This document shows, piece after piece, positions 45,062 to 49,112 of a stretch of 49,112 nt of DNA. Source of the stretch: Actinomycetes bacterium. Lineage in GTDB: Bacteria > Actinomycetota > Actinomycetes > Mycobacteriales > Mycobacteriaceae. The stretch spans positions 1 through 49,112 of the forward strand of contig JAEXZY010000155.1 of the NCBI GenBank assembly GCA_023404955.1. The letters are read 5' to 3'. Numbering within the stretch: position 1 is the stretch's first letter; every line of letters starts with the position of its first letter. Under the pieces are notes generated by a model. That model was given only the letters and a program-made list of their open reading frames with translations, did not search any database and was not told where the DNA came from. Position numbers and translations under genes: made by a program.

Positions 45062-45118
45062 CGATTGTGCGGTTTCATCGGCGACACGCCGCGTGGCGCG
45101 GATGAGATCGCACAATCG
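45062..45118. terminator. Imperfect 22-bp inverted repeat between glutamine synthetase and lipoprotein genes
   Basis: Arms 45062-45083 and 45097-45118 pair at 19 of 22 positions, with a perfect outer 10 bp (CGATTGTGCG / CGCACAATCG), around a 13-nt loop. It starts 9 bp after the plus-strand stop and precedes the convergent minus-strand stop at 45148. Confidence 0.65.
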
Positions 45119-45147
45119 TGGCGGCGCGCGTGGCGGCGCCGGGGGGC

Positions 45148-46233
45148 TCAGCCGGGGTCGATGACCTGCACGACCCCGGCGGTCACACCGGCGACGAACA
45201 ACCTGCCGGTGGTGGAGTCGACGCCAACGGTGTACGGGTTCTGCACCGTGGGGACGCGTTTCACCTCACGGGGCATCGGTTCGGTCATGTCATAGCCGAT
45301 GACCTCGTTGGTGCCTGATGACGCCACCCACAGCAGGTCGCGTGTCGGGTCGTAGGTGATGCCGTAGGGGCCGCCGGGCTGTGCGATCTCGGCTAGTTGC
45401 CGTGGGGTGGTGTCGAAGACGCGGATCGCGTCACCGCGGGTGTCGGCGGCGATCAGCCGGCCGTGCTTGTCGGCGACGAGGTGCGTTGGCCCTTCCCCCG
45501 CGGGCGTCGAGCCGACGATCGTCAGGTTCGCGGTGTCGTAGATCGTCAGGTCGTTCTTCCGGACGTCGAGCAGGCCCATCCGGTCGCCGACCGGAGCCAG
45601 GCCCGCCGGTTGGACGCTGTCGGTGAACACCTTGACGATGTCGTCGCCCCGCAGCGCGGTCACGGTGCCGCCGAGCTCGTTGGCGACGAACACCGTGCCG
45701 TCCGGTGCTTCCGATGCGTCGTGCGGGACCGTGCCGGTGATGATCTGGGCGTCGGCGCGACCGCCGGGCAGGTCGACCCGGACCAGTGCGTTCGCGCTCT
45801 CCACCGGAACCAGGACGGGTCCGCCGGGCTTGGCCAGTTGGAGATGCCGGGCCACACCGGGAAGCGTTGTGCGATGGGTGATTTCACCGCTGTCGGCATT
45901 GATCAGCACGAGCTCGTTCGGCCGGCGCGTGGCGACGGCCACGGTGCGGGTCGATGCGTCGAAGACCACGCCCTCCGGTGCGGACCCCACCCGGATCTGC
46001 CGGCCGGGCGGCGGCTGATCAGGCGCGGGCGCGCTTTGGGGCTCGGCCGCGGGTGGCAGGCTGTCCGTGGGGGGCCGCGTGCCTTCGGTCGGGGCGCCGG
46101 GCGGGATCAGTCCGGTCGTCGTCGGCGTGCTGCTCGGCGCGGAGGGGGTCGTGGAGGGAGTCGCCTGATCGACGTCCTGACCGCTGCAACCGCTGACGAG
46201 AAGGACCAGGGCGAGCAGCAGCCGAAACCTCAT
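45148..46233 (-). CDS. Beta-propeller lipoprotein (YncE/NHL-like repeats)
   Basis: This 361-residue predicted lipoprotein has a signal peptide MRFRLLLALVLLVSGC with the lipobox LVSG-C (lipidated Cys about residue 16). A Pro/Thr/Ser-rich linker of about 70 residues follows, then about six to seven beta-propeller blades with repeats such as PEGVVFDASTRTVAVATR, GTVFVANELGGTVTAL and YDPTRDLLWVASSGTNEV. Such propellers bind ligands or partner proteins on the outer face of the membrane; no enzymatic residue is evident. The ATG at 46233 is chosen because it begins the signal peptide. It is convergent with the glutamine synthetase gene. Confidence 0.85.
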   Translation of the reverse strand: MRFRLLLALVLLVSGCSGQDVDQATPSTTPSAPSSTPTTTGLIPPGAPTEGTRPPTDSLPPAAEPQSAPAPDQPPPGRQIRVGSAPEGVVFDASTRTVAVATRRPNELVLINADSGEITHRTTLPGVARHLQLAKPGGPVLVPVESANALVRVDLPGGRADAQIITGTVPHDASEAPDGTVFVANELGGTVTALRGDDIVKVFTDSVQPAGLAPVGDRMGLLDVRKNDLTIYDTANLTIVGSTPAGEGPTHLVADKHGRLIAADTRGDAIRVFDTTPRQLAEIAQPGGPYGITYDPTRDLLWVASSGTNEVIGYDMTEPMPREVKRVPTVQNPYTVGVDSTTGRLFVAGVTAGVVQVIDPG

Positions 46234-46359
46234 GATGCGGGTGTACCCGATCAGCGCCTCGGACCCTCTGGGTCGAGATGGCCGTAAGAATGCCGACATC
46301 CGGCGCAGGCGCGTTTGCCGGCCTCATGACGGGGAACCTTCGACCCTGTTGGTGAACAG

Positions 46360-47922
46360 GTGGAGGTCGCTGTGGTCGGGCTGACACTGCTACTCGGTCT
46401 GGCGGTCGCCACCGTGCTGCTCGCGCCGCTGGCCGAGCGCGTCAACCTTCCCTACCCGGTCGTCCTGCTGATGTTCGGGCTGGTCCTGGCCTTCGTGCCC
46501 AAGATGCCATCGCCAACGGTGAACGCCGAGCTGATCCTGCCGCTTGTTCTGCCTCCGCTGCTGTTCGCCGCGGCACGGCGCACCTCATGGCGGCAATTCC
46601 TGGACAACCGCAGGGCGATCGGTCTTCTCGCGATCGCGCTGGTGGGCGTCACGGCTTTCGCGGTCGGAGCGGTGTTGCATGCAATCGTGCCGGGCCTGCC
46701 GTTCATCGCCGCGGTCGCGCTCGGTGCCGCGGTGGCGCCGCCCGACCCCGTCGCGGCCACCGCGGTCGCCCACAAACTGCGGCTTCCCCGCCGGCTGCGG
46801 ACGATCCTCGAGGGCGAAGGGTTGTCGAACGACGCCACCTCGCTGGTGTTGTACGAGGTTGCGGTCGCATCGACAGTGTCCGGGGCCTTCGCGCCATGGC
46901 ATGCAGGCGCGGCGCTCGGCGGCGCCGTCGTCATCGGTGTCGTCGTCGGGCTGGTGACCGCCGCCGCGACGCGCTGGCTGCTCAAGAAGCTGCCCGCGCA
47001 TCCTGCAGGAAGCGCTTTGGTGCTGGTGATGCCGTTCGCCGCTTATGTGGCAGCCGACGCCTTGCACGGCAGCGGTGTGCTGGCGGTGGTCACCATCGCC
47101 CTGGGTCTGAGCCGATACTCCGATCACGAGTCTGCCCTGACTCGCCTGGTATCCGGGAACACCTGGGAGATCATCGAATTGCTGGTGACCGGCGCAGCGT
47201 TCGCGTTCGTCGGGCTGGAGCTGAGGGCAGTCGCCGACCAGGTGGACGGGCCGATGGGCGCGCTGATCGGTCAGGCCCTGGCGATCACCGGGGTCGTCGT
47301 CGCGGTGCGGTTCCTATGGATCTTCCCAATCGCGGCACTCGACAAGCGGCTGCTGCGGCGTCGACGCGACCGCGCCGAACCCGTCGGCTGGCGGGAGACC
47401 ACGATCGCATCCTGGGCGGGCATGCGCGGTGTGGTCACCCTGGCCGCCGTGCTCGCGCTACCCGCGGGCTTCCCAGAGCGCGAGCGGCTGATCTTCATCG
47501 CCTTCGTCGTGATCATCGCCACCATGCTGGTTCAAGGGCTCACGCTGCCGTTGCTCGTCAAGCGGCTCGGTGTCACGGCGTCCAGTGACGACCAGGACGC
47601 CGAGGAACAGGAGCTTCTGACCAGGGCGCGTGACGCCGGCTTCCGCCGGCTCGACGAGGTGCGCGACCGGAATGACACCGACGACGGGGCGATCGAGCAG
47701 GCCCGTGAGAACGCGCGCCGCATGTGGCACTCACTGGGCATGGACAATCAGGTGGAGCGCTCGTCGGCCGGCAGTTCCCAGACGGTCAACGCGTTGAAGG
47801 AGGAGTTGCTCGAAGCCGCTCGCGACGCGGTGGTCGAGGCTCGTGCTGAATCCGGTGCCGACCCCCTGGTCGTCGATCGTGTGCTGCGACGGCTCGACGC
47901 CCGCGGCACCGATTCGGGCTGA
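46360..47922 (+). CDS. Na+/H+ antiporter (CPA1 family), second copy
   Basis: This 520-residue CPA1 antiporter has about 12 membrane helices and a hydrophilic C-terminal tail of about 120 residues. Key segments are ALGAAVAPPDPVAATAVAHKLRLPRR, EGEGLSNDATSLVLYEVA (the Asn-Asp ion-binding pair) and SWAGMRGVVTLAAVLALP. It resembles the antiporter at 27175-28863 in layout but differs in detail, so it is an old paralogue rather than a recent duplicate. The start is GTG at 46360; a GTG four codons later would remove only MEVA. It is convergent with the mmsA gene, with a 6-bp gap. Confidence 0.9.
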   Translation: MEVAVVGLTLLLGLAVATVLLAPLAERVNLPYPVVLLMFGLVLAFVPKMPSPTVNAELILPLVLPPLLFAAARRTSWRQFLDNRRAIGLLAIALVGVTAFAVGAVLHAIVPGLPFIAAVALGAAVAPPDPVAATAVAHKLRLPRRLRTILEGEGLSNDATSLVLYEVAVASTVSGAFAPWHAGAALGGAVVIGVVVGLVTAAATRWLLKKLPAHPAGSALVLVMPFAAYVAADALHGSGVLAVVTIALGLSRYSDHESALTRLVSGNTWEIIELLVTGAAFAFVGLELRAVADQVDGPMGALIGQALAITGVVVAVRFLWIFPIAALDKRLLRRRRDRAEPVGWRETTIASWAGMRGVVTLAAVLALPAGFPERERLIFIAFVVIIATMLVQGLTLPLLVKRLGVTASSDDQDAEEQELLTRARDAGFRRLDEVRDRNDTDDGAIEQARENARRMWHSLGMDNQVERSSAGSSQTVNALKEELLEAARDAVVEARAESGADPLVVDRVLRRLDARGTDSG

Positions 47923-47928
47923 TTGTGC

Positions 47929-49112
47929 TTACCCGTTCTGTGGGAAGCCGAGGTTGATGCCGCCGTGGGAGGGGTCGAGCCAGCGGGTGGTGATGGCTTT
48001 CTGTCGGGTGAAGAACTGCACGCCGTCCATGCCGTGGGCGTGGCTGTCGCCGAAGAGGGAGGCTTTCCAGCCGCCGAAGCTGTAGTAGGCCATGGGGACG
48101 GGGATGGGGACGTTGATGCCGACCATGCCGACCTCGACCTCGTTTTGGAAGCGGCGGGCGGCGCCGCCGTCGTTGGTGAAGATCGCGGTGCCGTTGCCGT
48201 AGGGGTTCGAATTGATCAGCTCGAGGGCTTGGTCGTAGGTCTCGACCCGCACGACCGACAGGACGGGTCCGAAGATCTCGTCGGTGTAGACGCTCATGTC
48301 GGGGGTGACGTTGTCGAGCAGGGTCGGCCCGAGCCAGAACCCGTCCTGCCCGCCGTCGGCCTGCACCTGACGGCCGTCGAGGACGACCTTGGCCCCGGCA
48401 CTCTCGCCGGCGTCGATGTAGGAGGCGACCTTGTCGCGATGAGCCTTGGTCACCAGGGGGCCCATGTCGGAATCGCGGGTGCCGTCGCCGGTTTTGATGG
48501 TGGCCGCGCGTTCGGCGATCTTGGCGACCAGGTCGTCGGCGATCGGTCCGACGGCCACGGCAGCGGAGATGGCCATGCAGCGTTCGCCGGCGGAGCCGAA
48601 GCCGGCGTTGACCATCGCATCGGCAGCCAGGTCGAGATCGGCGTCGGGCAGGATCACCGCGTGGTTCTTCGCGCCGCCGAGAGCCTGGACGCGCTTACCG
48701 GCGGCGGTACCGGTCGCATAGACGTACTGCGCGATCGGGGTCGACCCGACAAAGCTCACGCTCTTGATGTTCGGGTTGGTGAGCAGCTCGTCGACGGCGG
48801 TCTTGTCGCCTTGGAGGACGTTGAACACCCCGGCAGGTAGACCCGCTTCGGCCCACAGGCGGGCCAGCCACAGTGATGCCGACGGATCTTTCTCGGACGG
48901 TTTCAACACCACGGTGTTGCCGCAGGCGATGGCGACGGGGAAGAACCACATCGGGACCATGGCGGGGAAGTTGAAGGGGGAGATGATGCCGATCGGGCCC
49001 AGGGGTTGGCGGACCGAGTGGACGTCGATGTTGGTCGAGGCGTTCTCGGTGAAGCCGCCTTTGAGCAGGTGGGGGATGCCGCAGGCGAATTCGACGACTT
49101 CTTGGCCGCGGG
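47929..49112 (-). CDS. mmsA: Methylmalonate-semialdehyde dehydrogenase (CoA-acylating), 5' part outside window
   Basis: This open frame continues past the window end, so only about the C-terminal 394 residues are visible. Aldehyde dehydrogenase features are clear: PLGPIGIISPFNFPAMVPMWFFP, LKPSEKDPSAS, SFVGSTPIAQYVY, the catalytic Cys in GFGSAGERCMA and EIFGPVLSVVR. The GERCM active site and the lack of the usual general-base Glu are marks of the CoA-dependent methylmalonate/malonate-semialdehyde dehydrogenase that acts in valine and thymine/inositol breakdown. The product of the valine route is propionyl-CoA. The start lies upstream of 49112. Confidence 0.9.
   Translation of the reverse strand, partial: RGQEVVEFACGIPHLLKGGFTENASTNIDVHSVRQPLGPIGIISPFNFPAMVPMWFFPVAIACGNTVVLKPSEKDPSASLWLARLWAEAGLPAGVFNVLQGDKTAVDELLTNPNIKSVSFVGSTPIAQYVYATGTAAGKRVQALGGAKNHAVILPDADLDLAADAMVNAGFGSAGERCMAISAAVAVGPIADDLVAKIAERAATIKTGDGTRDSDMGPLVTKAHRDKVASYIDAGESAGAKVVLDGRQVQADGGQDGFWLGPTLLDNVTPDMSVYTDEIFGPVLSVVRVETYDQALELINSNPYGNGTAIFTNDGGAARRFQNEVEVGMVGINVPIPVPMAYYSFGGWKASLFGDSHAHGMDGVQFFTRQKAITTRWLDPSHGGINLGFPQNG

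Noticed and set aside
42536..45115. 859-residue minus-strand frame opposite glutamine synthetase
   Set aside because: Antisense shadow of the GSIII gene; only its distal end reads like protein because it runs out of frame into fdhD.
46360..47922. Second antiporter considered as a recent duplicate of the one at 27175
   Set aside because: Shared motifs are those of the family; the sequences between motifs differ too much for a recent duplication.

Overview
The window is a high-GC actinobacterial chromosome segment. From about 6.1 kb onward it reads as a rapid-growing Mycobacterium (Mycolicibacterium-like). The evidence is the gene set and its order: NAD-glutamate dehydrogenase, hotdog thioesterase, an unknown coupled gene, glbO, an HNH protein, CtaJ-like, DUF5130, pepN, the CPWC thiol-disulfide protein, rpiB, nei, tRNA-Gly/tRNA-Pro, tig, clpP1-clpP2 and clpX. 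This matches the order of the Rv2477c-Rv2457c block of M. tuberculosis as I remember it. No insertion sequence, prophage, CRISPR array or rRNA was seen.

Region 1 (1-6.1 kb): otsA and an OtsB-trehalase-like (GH15) fusion, translationally coupled on the minus strand, diverge from the ABC-F gene ettA. These proteins look more like Micromonosporaceae than mycobacteria. The end of EttA and everything after it look mycobacterial, so either a recombination joint or an assembly joint may lie inside ettA. Region 2 (6.1-21 kb): a coupled gdh-thioesterase-unknown trio; then glbO, a LuxR-type ATPase regulator and a catalase-fold protein on the minus strand; then HNH, CtaJ-like and DUF5130 genes; then a second HNH protein and pepN.

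Region 3 (21-27 kb): the conserved Rv2466c-rpiB-nei backbone is interrupted by two accessory pieces. The first is a tightly coupled operon of an NCS1 nucleobase permease, a yeast-type cytosine deaminase and an isopenicillin-N-synthase-like 2-oxoglutarate/Fe(II) oxygenase. The second, after rpiB, is an allophanate-hydrolase-like protein that lacks the amidase catalytic core. Together they look like an uncharacterised pyrimidine uptake, deamination and oxidation module, and this is the most interesting candidate system here. Region 4 (27-36 kb): a cation/proton antiporter, membrane and secreted proteins, a Crp/Fnr regulator paired with a metallo-beta-lactamase-fold hydrolase, a free-standing PE-PPE-type hydrolase, a short-chain dehydrogenase with an XRE regulator, and a beta-hydroxyacid dehydrogenase.

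Region 5 (36-49 kb): two tRNAs, trigger factor, the ClpP1P2-ClpX protease, FdhD, a type III glutamine synthetase, a beta-propeller lipoprotein, a second antiporter and the 3' part of a methylmalonate-semialdehyde dehydrogenase gene cut by the window end. Every convergent protein-gene junction with room for it carries an inverted repeat, and two of these repeats are close copies of each other.
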